DNA of 64,000 bases from an uncultured Victivallaceae bacterium (GTDB lineage: Bacteria > Verrucomicrobiota > Lentisphaeria > Victivallales > Victivallaceae): positions 51,219 through 115,218 of the forward strand of contig CALXOD010000067.1 in NCBI GenBank assembly GCA_944389925.1, read 5' to 3'. Below the pieces are notes generated by a model. That model was given only the letters and a program-made list of their open reading frames with translations. It did not search any database and was not told where the DNA came from. A program made the position numbers and the translations under genes. Of this stretch, positions 35,854-44,595 are shown piece after piece (the first letter of the stretch is position 1; every line of letters starts with the position of its first letter).

Positions 35854-36837
35854 ATGAATCGACGCGATTTTTTAAAAGGTGTCCTGGCGCTGGCTGCCGC
35901 AACTCCGGCAGTCAGTTTTTTGAGTCGGGCCGGCGAAGCGGGAGAAGCCGGGGCGGCATCCACGGTTTATTTTACACCGGAGTTGTCGCCGGAGGCGGTG
36001 ATTCGCATGTATCGGGCTTTGAATGTGACATTGCCCGGACGGGTCGCCGTGAAGGTACATTCCGGAGAAAAGGGCAATCAGAATTATCTGCGTCCGGCGT
36101 TTCTGCAACCGATGGTCGCAGCCGTCGCCGGCACGGTTGTGGAATGCAATACCGCTTACGACGGCGCACGCAATGCTACCGAAAAACATCGGCAACTGCT
36201 TGCCGAACACGGCTGGACGCAATTTTTTAAGGTTGATTTGATGGATGCCGACGGTCCGGATTTGGAATTGCCTGTGCCCGGGGGACGGATTCTGAAACGA
36301 AACTTCGTCGGCAGACACATGGCGGATTATCGTTCCATGCTGGTGCTGTCCCATTTCAAGGGGCATCCTGTCGCCGGTTACGGCGGGGCGCTCAAGCAGC
36401 TTGCCATCGGCTGCGCATCCATCAGGGGCAAGGCGCTGATCCACTCTGGGGGCATTTCCGGCGATCAGGTGGAGTGTTGGAATCACATGGCGACGCCGGA
36501 GGTCTTCGGCGATGCTATGGCGGAAGCCGCGTCCACGGTTATGACATATTTCAAGGGGCGAATCGCATTTGTCAGCATGGTATGCAATCTTTCCGTGGAT
36601 TGCGACTGTTGCGCGGTGGCGGAAGATCCGTGCATGCAGGATATCGGTATTCTTTCTTCAACGGATCCGGTGGCGCTGGATCAGGCCTGCATGGATCTGA
36701 TTCGACAGTCAAAAGATCCCGGACGAGATCATTTTCTGGAGCGGGTGAATTCCCGACAGGGTACCCGGGTTATTGATACGGCGGCCCGGCTGGGAGTGGG
36801 CACAAAGGATTATCGTCTGATACGGGTGAAGGCTTGA
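35854..36837 (+). CDS. Tat-exported DUF362 family protein
   Basis: Start at 35854, right after GGGAAAAT. The 327-residue protein begins MNRRDFLKG, a twin-arginine signal followed by a hydrophobic stretch, so it is exported folded and probably carries a cofactor. The body has DUF362 features: VAVKVHSGEKGNQNYLRP, VVECNTAYDGARNAT, VLSHFKGHPVAGYGGALK. The cysteine patch near the end (DCDCCAVAEDPCMQDIG) is a likely metal or Fe-S site. DUF362 proteins are often ferredoxin-linked, but their reaction is unknown. It follows the flavodoxin and CMD/cupin genes. Confidence 0.85.
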   Translation: MNRRDFLKGVLALAAATPAVSFLSRAGEAGEAGAASTVYFTPELSPEAVIRMYRALNVTLPGRVAVKVHSGEKGNQNYLRPAFLQPMVAAVAGTVVECNTAYDGARNATEKHRQLLAEHGWTQFFKVDLMDADGPDLELPVPGGRILKRNFVGRHMADYRSMLVLSHFKGHPVAGYGGALKQLAIGCASIRGKALIHSGGISGDQVECWNHMATPEVFGDAMAEAASTVMTYFKGRIAFVSMVCNLSVDCDCCAVAEDPCMQDIGILSSTDPVALDQACMDLIRQSKDPGRDHFLERVNSRQGTRVIDTAARLGVGTKDYRLIRVKA

Positions 36838-36873
36838 GGCGATAATCTCGTATGTCCGCTTGAGAAGGAGCTG

Positions 36874-37434
36874 TCACCGATCGTCGGAGTCGGCAGGATT
36901 CATGACGGCACCAGTTTTCCGGGAGAGAGCGTTTGTGCCGGTGAACGTCCGGGCGAAATCGTGACCGTCGGTTTCGTCCGTCAGGGATTCCTGAGCACCG
37001 CGTGTTTCACCGTCATCGGTCACGCCGTTTTTCCGCCCGGTGCGCAATATGTAATATCCTCCTGAAGCCAGTACCACCAGCAGCCCGCTCTGCAAGGCCA
37101 ATGCTTCCGGTATGTCCGACCGGATGGTGGCCGGAATCATGGCAAGCCAGTACAGCAGCAGGAGGGCTTCATGCGTGATCAGAAACCACCGCCGCGCCGT
37201 CCGGCTCCGGTGCTGGAGCGCCAGAAACACCCCGCTGCAGCCCAGCCAGAGCAGGAGAAAGAATCCCCCGTACCCGAGCGCCGTCCGGCTGAAAATCTGG
37301 CCGTCCGGACCGCCGTAGAGACAACTGATTCCCTGCATAAAGGCGGCGGCGCCGATCATGAAAAAAAGGGCGGAAAACAACAGGCGCACCCCTTTGATCA
37401 TGCGGCGCAGGAATGGATGGGACGAGTCTGACAT
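36874..37434 (-). CDS. Small membrane protein of unknown function
   Basis: A 186-residue protein with four predicted membrane helices (about 16-35, 53-72, 85-105 and 112-128) and a charged 50-residue cytoplasmic tail rich in Asp, Glu and Thr. I recognise no family. It is preceded by a perfect-consensus sigma70 promoter at 37488-37516, which implies strong constitutive transcription. It converges with the DUF362 gene. Confidence 0.65.
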   Translation of the reverse strand: MSDSSHPFLRRMIKGVRLLFSALFFMIGAAAFMQGISCLYGGPDGQIFSRTALGYGGFFLLLWLGCSGVFLALQHRSRTARRWFLITHEALLLLYWLAMIPATIRSDIPEALALQSGLLVVLASGGYYILRTGRKNGVTDDGETRGAQESLTDETDGHDFARTFTGTNALSRKTGAVMNPADSDDR

Positions 37435-37487
37435 GGCGGTCTCCTCCAGGACTCACGTGTGGCGATGGTGTTTCAGACATCGTCGAT

Positions 37488-37516
37488 ATTATAGCATGGG
37501 GGGGAACGGGTGTCAA
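37488..37516 (-). promoter_or_regulatory. Perfect-consensus sigma70 promoter
   Basis: On the minus strand TTGACA (37516-37511), a 17-base spacer and TATAAT (37493-37488) match the housekeeping consensus at all twelve positions. It lies about 54 bases upstream of the membrane-protein ATG at 37434. Confidence 0.85.
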
Positions 37517-37599
37517 GTCATTGTTCCGGAACACGGTCGGGGGGTATCGGGCAAATCTGCGGGTGCGCCGGAAATCGCCGTCTTTCCCGGAGAAAGGGA

Positions 37600-37627
37600 T
37601 TGTTTTTCCGTTGTGCGGTGTTATACT
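37600..37627 (+). promoter_or_regulatory. Candidate promoter of the ADP-ribosylglycohydrolase gene
   Basis: TTGTTT (37600-37605) and TATACT (37622-37627) are spaced by 16 bases, 42 bases upstream of the ATG at 37670. It is divergent from the consensus promoter at 37488. Confidence 0.55.
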
Positions 37628-37669
37628 CTTATTCAGCATTGATGATTCCGGGAAACACCAGGAGGCACC

Positions 37670-38965
37670 ATGAACGACCCCATTGCGACCTTTCATCGAT
37701 TGGCGGAGCAGACGGAGTTATGGCTGAGGGACCGGCTTGACCGGCAGGCACCCGGGGCGGAGAAGGAGGCGGCGGCGCTGCTGGCCGAGCTGGAACGACG
37801 CCTGACTGTCCTGCGGACCATGCCGGACGACCCGGCGCGGTTGCGGCGGGAACCGGATGATCTTGCCGCCATCCGGACCCTGCGTCCGGCGGCGGACCAT
37901 GCGCCGCGACCGCTGGATGACGCGCAGCTGACCTCCCGCATGGCCGGGGCGTTGAATGGACGTTTCGCCGGCTGCACCCTCGGGGCGATTGTCGAAATGA
38001 ATTCGGTGGCGGACATGGAGGCACATGCCGCGTATGACCGGATGGCTTTTCCTCCGGAGGATTACTGGCTGACCGCGGCGTCGCCTTCATGGCGGCTCCG
38101 ATATCTCTCCGGCGTACCGGAAACCTATACCCGAAACCGGATGCACGGCGTGCCGGTGGATGACGACATCGCCTACACCCAGCTGGGACTGCTGATTCTG
38201 GAAGAATGCGGACGGGATTTCACCACTGCCGACGTCGGCCGGATGTGGCGGAAATACCTGCCGATGGCCTACACGGCGGAAGAGGTGACTTTGCGGCACC
38301 TCCGGGAAGGGCTGCCGCCGGAACTCGCCGGACACACGGACAATCCTTACCGGGAATGGATCGGAGCGGACATCCGTTCCGATCCATGGGGATACGCGGC
38401 GGCGGGCAATCCGGAACTTGCCGCGGAATGGGCTTACCGCGACGCGACTTTGAGTCACCGCTGGAACGGGGTGTACGGCGCGATGTATTTCGCCGCGGCG
38501 ATTGCGGCGGCCTTCACGGTGGACCATCCGCGCGACGCGCTGGAGATCGCCCTCGGCGAAATTCCCGCCGAATGCGCCATGGCGGAGACGGTCCGCTGGG
38601 CGCTGGACCAGGGGAAGGGGGTTCGCCATTACCGGGAGGCGCGCGCGGCGGTGGAGGCACGTTTCGGAGAAATGAGCTGCGTTCATACGTTGAACAATGC
38701 CGCGCTGACGATTTTCGGACTGCTGATCGGCGGCCGGGATTTTACCCGGGTGATCGGGGAAACCGTGGCGATGGGTATGGACAACGACTGCACCGCCGCG
38801 ACTGCCGGAAGCATCGCGGGGGCGGTGATCGGCATCGAAAACATTCCGGAGCAATGGACGCGGAATTTCGATGACGTGGTCTACTCCTATCTGAACGGCG
38901 TGGAGCGCTTTTCGATTCAAGAGCTGACGCACCGCTTCCTGTGCTTTGCCCGTGGGGAACGCTGA
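37670..38965 (+). CDS. ADP-ribosylglycohydrolase family protein
   Basis: A 431-residue protein with AGGAGG-like spacing before the ATG. The DraG/ARH fold begins near residue 90 (RMAGALNGRFAGCTLGA). Metal-binding residues are seen in VDDDIAYT and in MGMDNDCTAATAGSIAGAVIG, the paired Asp motif of the di-Mg2+ site. Such enzymes remove ADP-ribose from arginine or other groups, or hydrolyse related N-glycosides. The first 85 residues are a helical extension not needed for the fold. No toxin or ADP-ribosyltransferase gene is beside it. Confidence 0.87.
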   Translation: MNDPIATFHRLAEQTELWLRDRLDRQAPGAEKEAAALLAELERRLTVLRTMPDDPARLRREPDDLAAIRTLRPAADHAPRPLDDAQLTSRMAGALNGRFAGCTLGAIVEMNSVADMEAHAAYDRMAFPPEDYWLTAASPSWRLRYLSGVPETYTRNRMHGVPVDDDIAYTQLGLLILEECGRDFTTADVGRMWRKYLPMAYTAEEVTLRHLREGLPPELAGHTDNPYREWIGADIRSDPWGYAAAGNPELAAEWAYRDATLSHRWNGVYGAMYFAAAIAAAFTVDHPRDALEIALGEIPAECAMAETVRWALDQGKGVRHYREARAAVEARFGEMSCVHTLNNAALTIFGLLIGGRDFTRVIGETVAMGMDNDCTAATAGSIAGAVIGIENIPEQWTRNFDDVVYSYLNGVERFSIQELTHRFLCFARGER

Positions 38966-38983
38966 ATGGGAGGAAAAGCGGTA

Positions 38984-39304
38984 ATGTGGGAAATTTCGGA
39001 ACTTCTGGAACGGATTGAAAGGGAGAAGCGCGCCGCTGCCGTGCGTTCCATGATTTTTTCCTTAATCCTCGGAGGCGCCTGTATCCTGATCGGACTTTGC
39101 TGGTGGGAGCGTCTGGTTGCGCCGTGGCCCGTGTCGTGGCAGGTTTGGGCTGTTTTGTCGGTGGCGGTGCTGTTGCCGCTGCTGTCGACAGGGGCTGACT
39201 GGCTCGGGCGATGGTGGGGGGGCTGCCGCGGTGTCCGGAGTGCGGAGCTCGGCTGCGTCATTTGCTGCCGGTTCTGCGGCGCTGTCCGGAGTGTCGCCGG
39301 GTGA
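38984..39304 (+). CDS. N-terminal fragment of a membrane zinc-ribbon protein (frameshift)
   Basis: Start at 38984, 10 bases after GGAGG. The 106 codons encode an amphipathic start and two membrane helices (about 21-40 and 50-68), then ADWLGRWWGG, and leave the conserved frame at the seven-G run 39216-39222. The next frame continues with a zinc ribbon and two more helix-hairpin/zinc-ribbon units (39211-40116). The two frames together read as one coherent repeat protein. The end at 39304 is therefore probably not natural. Confidence 0.6.
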   Translation: MWEISELLERIEREKRAAAVRSMIFSLILGGACILIGLCWWERLVAPWPVSWQVWAVLSVAVLLPLLSTGADWLGRWWGGCRGVRSAELGCVICCRFCGAVRSVAG

Positions 39305-40116
39305 TCATATCCGACCGGCGGACGATCCTGCCGGGTTATGTACCGCCCGTTTCCGAATCATGGAAGTCTTTTGATGGCAATACGGTGGGGAATTTTGTCG
39401 GTCAGTGGGGCGTCGGGTTGGTCGTGGTGCTTTTTCCGGCGCTGATCTTGTTCGGGATCGTGCATCAGGTGGGGATGGCGAATCTGCCGCGTCTCACGGC
39501 CGCTTCGCTGGTATGGCTAGGGGGGCTTGTCATTTTTTATAACTGGTGCGGTAGAAGCGGGATGAAGAAACTGAAGACGATGGTGCTCTGGATAGACCGG
39601 AAATGTGATCGGCTCAATCGGAAAATCATTCCGAATTACCGGAGCAGACTGCCCGATCCCGCGCATCTGTGTCCGCATTGCCGCCGGGAGCCGGATCACG
39701 TGCTGGCGGCGGTTACCGGGCATTGCAGCCACTGTGGCGGACCGATTCTGCAGGTGGCGGAAGAGGCGGATTCCCCGGCGATGATGAACGGACGGAACAT
39801 CCGCCGCTATCGGAAAATCCGTAGATTTGCTTTGCTGATGCTGGTATGGCTGCTCGGGGTGTGGCTGTCCTGTTTGCTGCGCCGGGATGGCCGGGAGTGG
39901 GTCATGGGATGCGGCGTAATGATTGCGGGGCTCCTGATTTGCGGGGGATTGTGGCAATTGCGCCGGGAGTGGCGATTGCGTTTTCGTTGTCCATTCTGCC
40001 AATATCCGAACGATCCGGAAGGCATTCTGGGGCAGACGGGGCATTGCGCCGGATGTTTCCGCAAACTTGTGCGCGATGAGGCTCCGGAAACAGAGCGATC
40101 CGATATGGAAAAATGA
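39211..40116 (+). CDS. Membrane zinc-ribbon repeat protein, main part
   Basis: A 301-codon frame with three zinc-ribbon pairs. The first is RCPECGARLRHL with RRCPECRRV, the second LCPHCRRE with GHCSHCGGPI, and the third RCPFCQYPND with GHCAGCFRKLV. Two-helix membrane segments stand before the second and third. Adding the preceding frame gives a helix hairpin before the first ribbon too, hence three [hairpin + ribbon] units. ATG 39211 has no good ribosome site, so read-through of the G7 run or a sequence error is likely. The function is unknown; zinc ribbons of this type often bind proteins or nucleic acid. Confidence 0.7.
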   Translation: MVGGLPRCPECGARLRHLLPVLRRCPECRRVIISDRRTILPGYVPPVSESWKSFDGNTVGNFVGQWGVGLVVVLFPALILFGIVHQVGMANLPRLTAASLVWLGGLVIFYNWCGRSGMKKLKTMVLWIDRKCDRLNRKIIPNYRSRLPDPAHLCPHCRREPDHVLAAVTGHCSHCGGPILQVAEEADSPAMMNGRNIRRYRKIRRFALLMLVWLLGVWLSCLLRRDGREWVMGCGVMIAGLLICGGLWQLRREWRLRFRCPFCQYPNDPEGILGQTGHCAGCFRKLVRDEAPETERSDMEK

Positions 40117-40129
40117 GCAAGAGGGGAAC

Positions 40130-40169
40130 AAAAAACGGTATTCCGCAATTCGTTGTCGCGGAATACCGT
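40130..40169 (-). terminator. Terminator of the beta-lactamase-fold gene
   Basis: ACGGTATTCCGC and GCGGAATACCGT (40135-40146 with 40158-40169) form a perfect 12-bp stem. On the minus strand it is followed by T residues. It sits between convergent genes. Confidence 0.88.
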
Positions 40170-40188
40170 TGGAAGCGGTGCGGAAAGG

Positions 40189-41430
40189 TTATTTCACGCG
40201 GCCGGTGTAAGCGTCCGCATCCGTGTTGTCAATGACGTACCGGAAGAATTGCTGTTCCGCTTCCGCGCGTGCCTTGTCCCAGGGGCGCGGTGCGCCGCAC
40301 AGCTGTACCACCCACAGCTTCAATTCTTTGCGGTGCCAGTTGACCATGCAGTTGGTGCCCCAGGCGCCGCCGTGGCCGAACCAGGAATCCTCCCGGTCTT
40401 CCTCGGGCGCGGTCAAGCCCAGAGAGTAGCCGCCCATGCCTTTCGGGCGGGTCGATTTGGCGAGCAGTTCCCGGACGGTTTCCTCCTTGAGAATGCGAAC
40501 GCCATTGTCGCCGACTCCGAGATTCATCAGCATTTTGTAGAATTTCAGCTGGTCATTGGCGGTTGTCCAGAGGCCTGCACCCGCCGAGGCGAAGACGTGA
40601 TCTCCATTGTAGGGGCGCTGCTGCATGTCGTTCTGCAATCGATATTTCGCCGGAGCATCCTTGACGCAGTCGTACATTTCGATCTGGGTTTTCAGCTGTT
40701 CGTCGGTCGGGCGGAAGGAGCTGGCCGTCATCCCAAGCGGGGTCAGTACCCGTTCTTTCAGAAAGTCTTCCCAGCGCTGTCCGGTGACGACCTCGACGAT
40801 CGCGGCGCCGATATCGATGCCGGTATTGGAATACTGGACTCTGGTTCCGGGTTCAAACAGCAGCGGACAGGCCGCGGCGATGGCCGCCGTCTGCCGCAGC
40901 GGCGCGCCGCCGCTCCAGCCGCCGCCCTTGATGTTGCCCTGTTTTGCGCAGATTTCGAAGGGGAAGCCGCCGGTATGATTCATGACCATGCGAATGGTGA
41001 GAGGGGTTTTCGCCCGGGTCAGCGTTTTGACGCCGTCCCGGTTGGAAGTCAGGACCCAGAGTTCCTTGAATTCCGGCAGATATTTGGAGACGGGATCGTC
41101 CAGCGCGATTTTCCCTTCTTCGATCAGCATGGCGATGGTGACACCGCAGAACCCTTTGGTCTGCGAGCATTGCATGAAAACGTCGTCCATGGTGATGGGG
41201 CGCTTCGCCGCGACGTCGGCATAACCGACGCAGGCGGTTTCCTGAACGCCGTTCTTGTAGAAGACATTAATGGCGCCCGGCAGCTGGCCGCTCTGAACAT
41301 AGGGTGCCAGCGCATCTTCGGCAAAGGTGGTGTGGGATTCCTTCGGAACGTTTTCCACCGCCAGACACCCGGTGGAACCGAACGTCATGGCGGCGATCAA
41401 CAGCAGGATACATGGGGTCATTCGCTTCAT
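40189..41430 (-). CDS. Beta-lactamase/DD-peptidase fold lipoprotein (class C-like serine hydrolase)
   Basis: A 413-residue serine hydrolase. The lipobox GSTGC places the lipidated residue at Cys22. The active-site SxxK is SQTK (89-92) and the YxN element is YSNTG, and HGGAWGTN near the C-terminus stands where KTG or HxG occurs. Sequence and length fit the esterase EstB/beta-lactamase family pfam00144, which includes DD-peptidases and esterases as well as lactamases; resistance should not be assumed. AGGA precedes the ATG by 8 bases. A strong terminator follows. Confidence 0.87.
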   Translation of the reverse strand: MKRMTPCILLLIAAMTFGSTGCLAVENVPKESHTTFAEDALAPYVQSGQLPGAINVFYKNGVQETACVGYADVAAKRPITMDDVFMQCSQTKGFCGVTIAMLIEEGKIALDDPVSKYLPEFKELWVLTSNRDGVKTLTRAKTPLTIRMVMNHTGGFPFEICAKQGNIKGGGWSGGAPLRQTAAIAAACPLLFEPGTRVQYSNTGIDIGAAIVEVVTGQRWEDFLKERVLTPLGMTASSFRPTDEQLKTQIEMYDCVKDAPAKYRLQNDMQQRPYNGDHVFASAGAGLWTTANDQLKFYKMLMNLGVGDNGVRILKEETVRELLAKSTRPKGMGGYSLGLTAPEEDREDSWFGHGGAWGTNCMVNWHRKELKLWVVQLCGAPRPWDKARAEAEQQFFRYVIDNTDADAYTGRVK

Positions 41431-41603
41431 CTTTTATTTCCTGTATTGAATAGTCATGGACTCCGGGCGAGTCCGTTCTTGAAAATGAAGGATAAGATAG
41501 CCGGTATACTCGCTGATTGCAAACTCCGGTATCGTCTATTTCGGATGGATTGTGACGGTTTCCAGTGCGTTTACAACAGCCGGAATAGTGTGTGTTCGAA
41601 CGT

Positions 41604-43214
41604 TTAAAGGGGAGATGCCAGCCGGTAAATGCTGACCGCCCCATGTTGTTCATGTATCATTTGCTGCAGATCCGGAGTTTTGGCGTTTTTCTGAAAAGCA
41701 AACAGTCCATAGCGAAAATTTTTTGCACTATGATTCAGGTGTCGCGTCAACCACGCATTGAGTTTTAACAGTTCGGGATGGGCTTTGAGCAATCGGGCCA
41801 TGATCGGATTGAATTGATTTTCCGGCAACGGACGGATGATAGCGATCAGCCATTCTCCATTGGCTTCTTTACCATTGATCGGCATTAAACCATAATAAGC
41901 TCCTTCAAAGTGTGTGCCGTAAATCATCCGGGGGACGAGACCGGACGGTGTCTTAATGACACGATAAACACTATTCTGTCCATCAAGATTCGTGCCGCTG
42001 TTAATCATCAGAAGTCCGTGTGATTGCAGGTGCGGATGCAGTATTCTTTTGAGAAAATCGGGTAATGCCGCTTTGTCACTGTTCCAGACGATAGGATATC
42101 CTTCGTCTGCACCATACACTACGAGGGTGTCGACAGGAATCGGTTGCAGTTCTTTGAACATTTCACGCCATTCTACATGAATCCATTCAGTCCGATTGCC
42201 AGAATGGATGATCGCAATGAGCAACAGCAGAACGAGGCTGCTCGGAAGCAGTTTCGTCCCTTTGCAACGCCGTCTGATGGAACGGGCCAGCAAAATGAGA
42301 CCGCGACTGGCAATGATATAAGAGGCAACCAGGACAGGCAACCAGATGCGTGGGGGGCCTCCATTGGTAAAAAAACTGCTTGCCAGGGGGAAAAGAATAA
42401 AAAACAGTAGCAGAAGATTTTTTCGATCCGGCTTTACGACAAACAGCAGTAACCCCGGCCAGAGGCACAACGACAGGATTGTTTTTAACAGCCATTTCGG
42501 ATAACTGACTGCTGTCAATATATCGCCGAATTGTCTCGCGCCCTGGAGCGCGTCAAAATTGATCCAGACAAAACAAAGACAATAAACCGCGAAAAGGGCT
42601 GTAGCTGCCCCCCACAACCAATATTCTCGCCGAAAGCCATGTTGCAAGCAGTTCCACGCACAGTATAGTCCGGGTACAAATAAAAACAACAATGCAGTTG
42701 ATACCGAATTGACCGCCAGGATTCCGGCCCCCAACAGGATAAGCGGCCATTTCCTGCCGGGACGTCCGATATACAATATCGCATAGCAAAATAATAGAAT
42801 GAAAAATAGTTGGATGCCATATCCCCGGGCAGGATAGGAATAACGGATCAGCTGCGGTGAAATTGTACAGAGCAGCATGGTAAGAATCGCCGCCTTTCTT
42901 CCAGCCAGCCGCAGTGTCAGCATTCCAGCGAGAATAATGGAGCTGAGACCCGCCAGAAAGGAAAGGGAACGTCCGACCCATAAGTGATCTTTTACAAAAC
43001 AGAATTTTAGAAAAAGCGTATTTAAAGGATGGTTGTTGGGTAGCGCAAAATCATTCAAAATCTGCATGACCGGCAATGGAGTAAAGAATTCCAGACTCCA
43101 GATTTCATCATATTCAAGCGATTTGGATAAAAAAGGGAAACGCAGGAAAATCGCCAGCAACAGAAGCATGACAATGGAGAAAAAACAGAGTTTGTTGGCC
43201 TGTTTGTACGTCAA
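41604..43214 (-). CDS. GT39/ArnT-like membrane glycosyltransferase
   Basis: A protein of about 536 residues with around 11-12 membrane helices. The first periplasmic loop carries LEYDEIWS, the Asp-Glu motif of dolichol- or undecaprenyl-phosphate-sugar-dependent transferases (ArnT/PMT_2), and NNHPLNTLFLKF follows. It would add a sugar to a lipid, glycan or protein outside the membrane. The GtrB-like enzyme at 12828 makes that kind of donor. The gene is visibly richer in A/T than its neighbours, suggesting recent acquisition. The annotated TTG start is uncertain; an ATG at codon 16 is the alternative. Confidence 0.8.
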   Translation of the reverse strand: MTYKQANKLCFFSIVMLLLLAIFLRFPFLSKSLEYDEIWSLEFFTPLPVMQILNDFALPNNHPLNTLFLKFCFVKDHLWVGRSLSFLAGLSSIILAGMLTLRLAGRKAAILTMLLCTISPQLIRYSYPARGYGIQLFFILLFCYAILYIGRPGRKWPLILLGAGILAVNSVSTALLFLFVPGLYCAWNCLQHGFRREYWLWGAATALFAVYCLCFVWINFDALQGARQFGDILTAVSYPKWLLKTILSLCLWPGLLLFVVKPDRKNLLLLFFILFPLASSFFTNGGPPRIWLPVLVASYIIASRGLILLARSIRRRCKGTKLLPSSLVLLLLIAIIHSGNRTEWIHVEWREMFKELQPIPVDTLVVYGADEGYPIVWNSDKAALPDFLKRILHPHLQSHGLLMINSGTNLDGQNSVYRVIKTPSGLVPRMIYGTHFEGAYYGLMPINGKEANGEWLIAIIRPLPENQFNPIMARLLKAHPELLKLNAWLTRHLNHSAKNFRYGLFAFQKNAKTPDLQQMIHEQHGAVSIYRLASPL

Positions 43215-43264
43215 GGTGTGTATTTTTACTCCATAGGAAAAAAATGGGAATAAATGATAATATT

Positions 43265-43293
43265 ACTATACTTAAAAACAATATAGATTGCAA
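43265..43293 (-). promoter_or_regulatory. Promoter of the membrane glycosyltransferase gene
   Basis: On the minus strand TTGCAA (43293-43288), a 17-base spacer and TATAGT (43270-43265) lie about 50 bases upstream of 43214. Confidence 0.6.
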
Positions 43294-43774
43294 ATGGATA
43301 TAGTGAAAAAGGGACACATTCGGCAGAGAAGTTGCTGAAAACTTTGCAAATGCAGGAAGAGTCGTGAGATGGTTCAATAGCCGATGTGGAATTTTATACA
43401 TTGCAAGCGTCGTTTGAAAAAAAAGATAGATCGCCCGGTACGCAGAGGAGAGATTGAGCGCAGGAAACCGGAGTCTTTCGGAAACTTGCTGCCGGTTGCT
43501 TCCGAGCTATTTTGCTTCCGGTGAAAAACAGGGGGAGGCGGCGATTGCCCGGAAATGCTGCCGGAGGGACGGAACGTTTTTTTTCGGCATTTATTTCGTT
43601 TTGCTGCAAATGTTTTGGGTGTTTTGAGTCTGGGTGTATAGATGGCGCCTGAAGCTGGGAAGAGCCCGGTGTCCAGGTCTCCGGAAAACGGAGTAATTCT
43701 TCTTGAAAAAAACTCTCTTCGATGTAAAGTACCAGAGTGTTGGGTTTGCAAACAGATCGGAGTGGCAGATCGAT
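43294..43774. other. Intergenic region upstream of the Tad operon
   Basis: About 480 bases, partly A/T-rich, without a supportable gene on either strand. It contains the candidate Tad promoter at 43615-43642 and several A or T runs. No known RNA family was recognised. Confidence 0.5.
43615..43642 (+). promoter_or_regulatory. Candidate promoter of the plus-strand Tad operon
   Basis: TTGGGT (43615-43620) and TATAGA (43637-43642) are spaced by 16 bases, about 130 bases upstream of the CpaB-like gene. It is a weak match. Confidence 0.3.
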
Positions 43775-44575
43775 ATGAAAAATATAATTCCTCTGGTTGT
43801 GTCGGTGATTCTGGGCTTGGCTGCGGTCTATCTCGTAAGCAAGCTTCTGTTCGAAAATAAGAATGCCGATCTCGAAAACAAAGTATCCGTGGTCGTGGCT
43901 GCGCGCGATCTGAATGCGCACGATGAATTATCGCAGGGCAGCCTTACCTATAAGGATATTCCGGAGTCCGCCGTACCCAGAAACGCCCTTTTATGGGAAA
44001 ATGTCAGTCTGGCCTATGGCCAGCAGTTGCCGCATGCAGTTTCTCAGGATGATTACATTTTAATGACGGATATCCGGATTCAGACAACCCTCGGGGATTG
44101 TGCCCGGCAGGGGGAGTGGACCGTGCCCGTTACTTTCTCTGATCCGGCTCTGGTCAAAGTGCTTACGCCCGATGATGAAATCGCCATCGTCTCCACCTAT
44201 GTTTCGCAAAATGTCTCCGTTGATAAGAATATGACGGTGAGTGACGGATCCGGCGTGAAGATGACGGAATCGCGCGAAACTTCGGTGCTGCTGCCTTGCG
44301 TCCGGGTCATCGGAATTGCCAATGATCAGGGATCTTTCCGGGAGAGTGGCGGTTCCAGCGGTACGGTTTTCGTCTCTCTGCCGCCGCAGCAGGCGATGAT
44401 TCTCATTGCTGCTCAAAGAGAGTCGGAACTCTATCCGGTGCTGCGCAAACGGAATGATTCCGTCGCCCTCAATCGCAAGGACGGCGGAGTCGTCAATGCC
44501 GACACGTTCGCAAAAATCCGCCAGGGACTCGCTCCGGCGGAACTGCCTGAAATTCCCAACAAAGATCACCGATGA
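43775..44575 (+). CDS. cpaB: CpaB/RcpC-like Flp pilus assembly protein
   Basis: Start at 43775, where the membrane segment begins directly (IIPLVVSVILGLAAVYLV); an upstream in-frame ATG adds an unlikely 24-residue head. The 266-residue protein continues with a SAF-like domain (VSVVVAARDLNAHDELSQG) and the RcpC region. CpaB sits in the periplasm and supports the Tad secretin. It is the first gene of the plus-strand Tad operon and its stop meets the secretin frame. Confidence 0.82.
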   Translation: MKNIIPLVVSVILGLAAVYLVSKLLFENKNADLENKVSVVVAARDLNAHDELSQGSLTYKDIPESAVPRNALLWENVSLAYGQQLPHAVSQDDYILMTDIRIQTTLGDCARQGEWTVPVTFSDPALVKVLTPDDEIAIVSTYVSQNVSVDKNMTVSDGSGVKMTESRETSVLLPCVRVIGIANDQGSFRESGGSSGTVFVSLPPQQAMILIAAQRESELYPVLRKRNDSVALNRKDGGVVNADTFAKIRQGLAPAELPEIPNKDHR

Positions 44576-44595
44576 TGAATCAAGCAGAGGGCGGT

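Noticed and set aside
40189..41430. Beta-lactamase as an antibiotic-resistance gene
   Set aside because: The fold family includes many esterases and DD-peptidases; nothing in sequence or context shows resistance.
41458..41474. GGACTC/GAGTCC hairpin as terminator of the ArnT-like gene
   Set aside because: Only six pairs and no T-run on the minus strand.
40153..41607. 484-codon plus frame opposite the serine hydrolase
   Set aside because: The minus strand has lipobox, SxxK and YxN, a ribosome site and a terminator; the plus frame has none of these.
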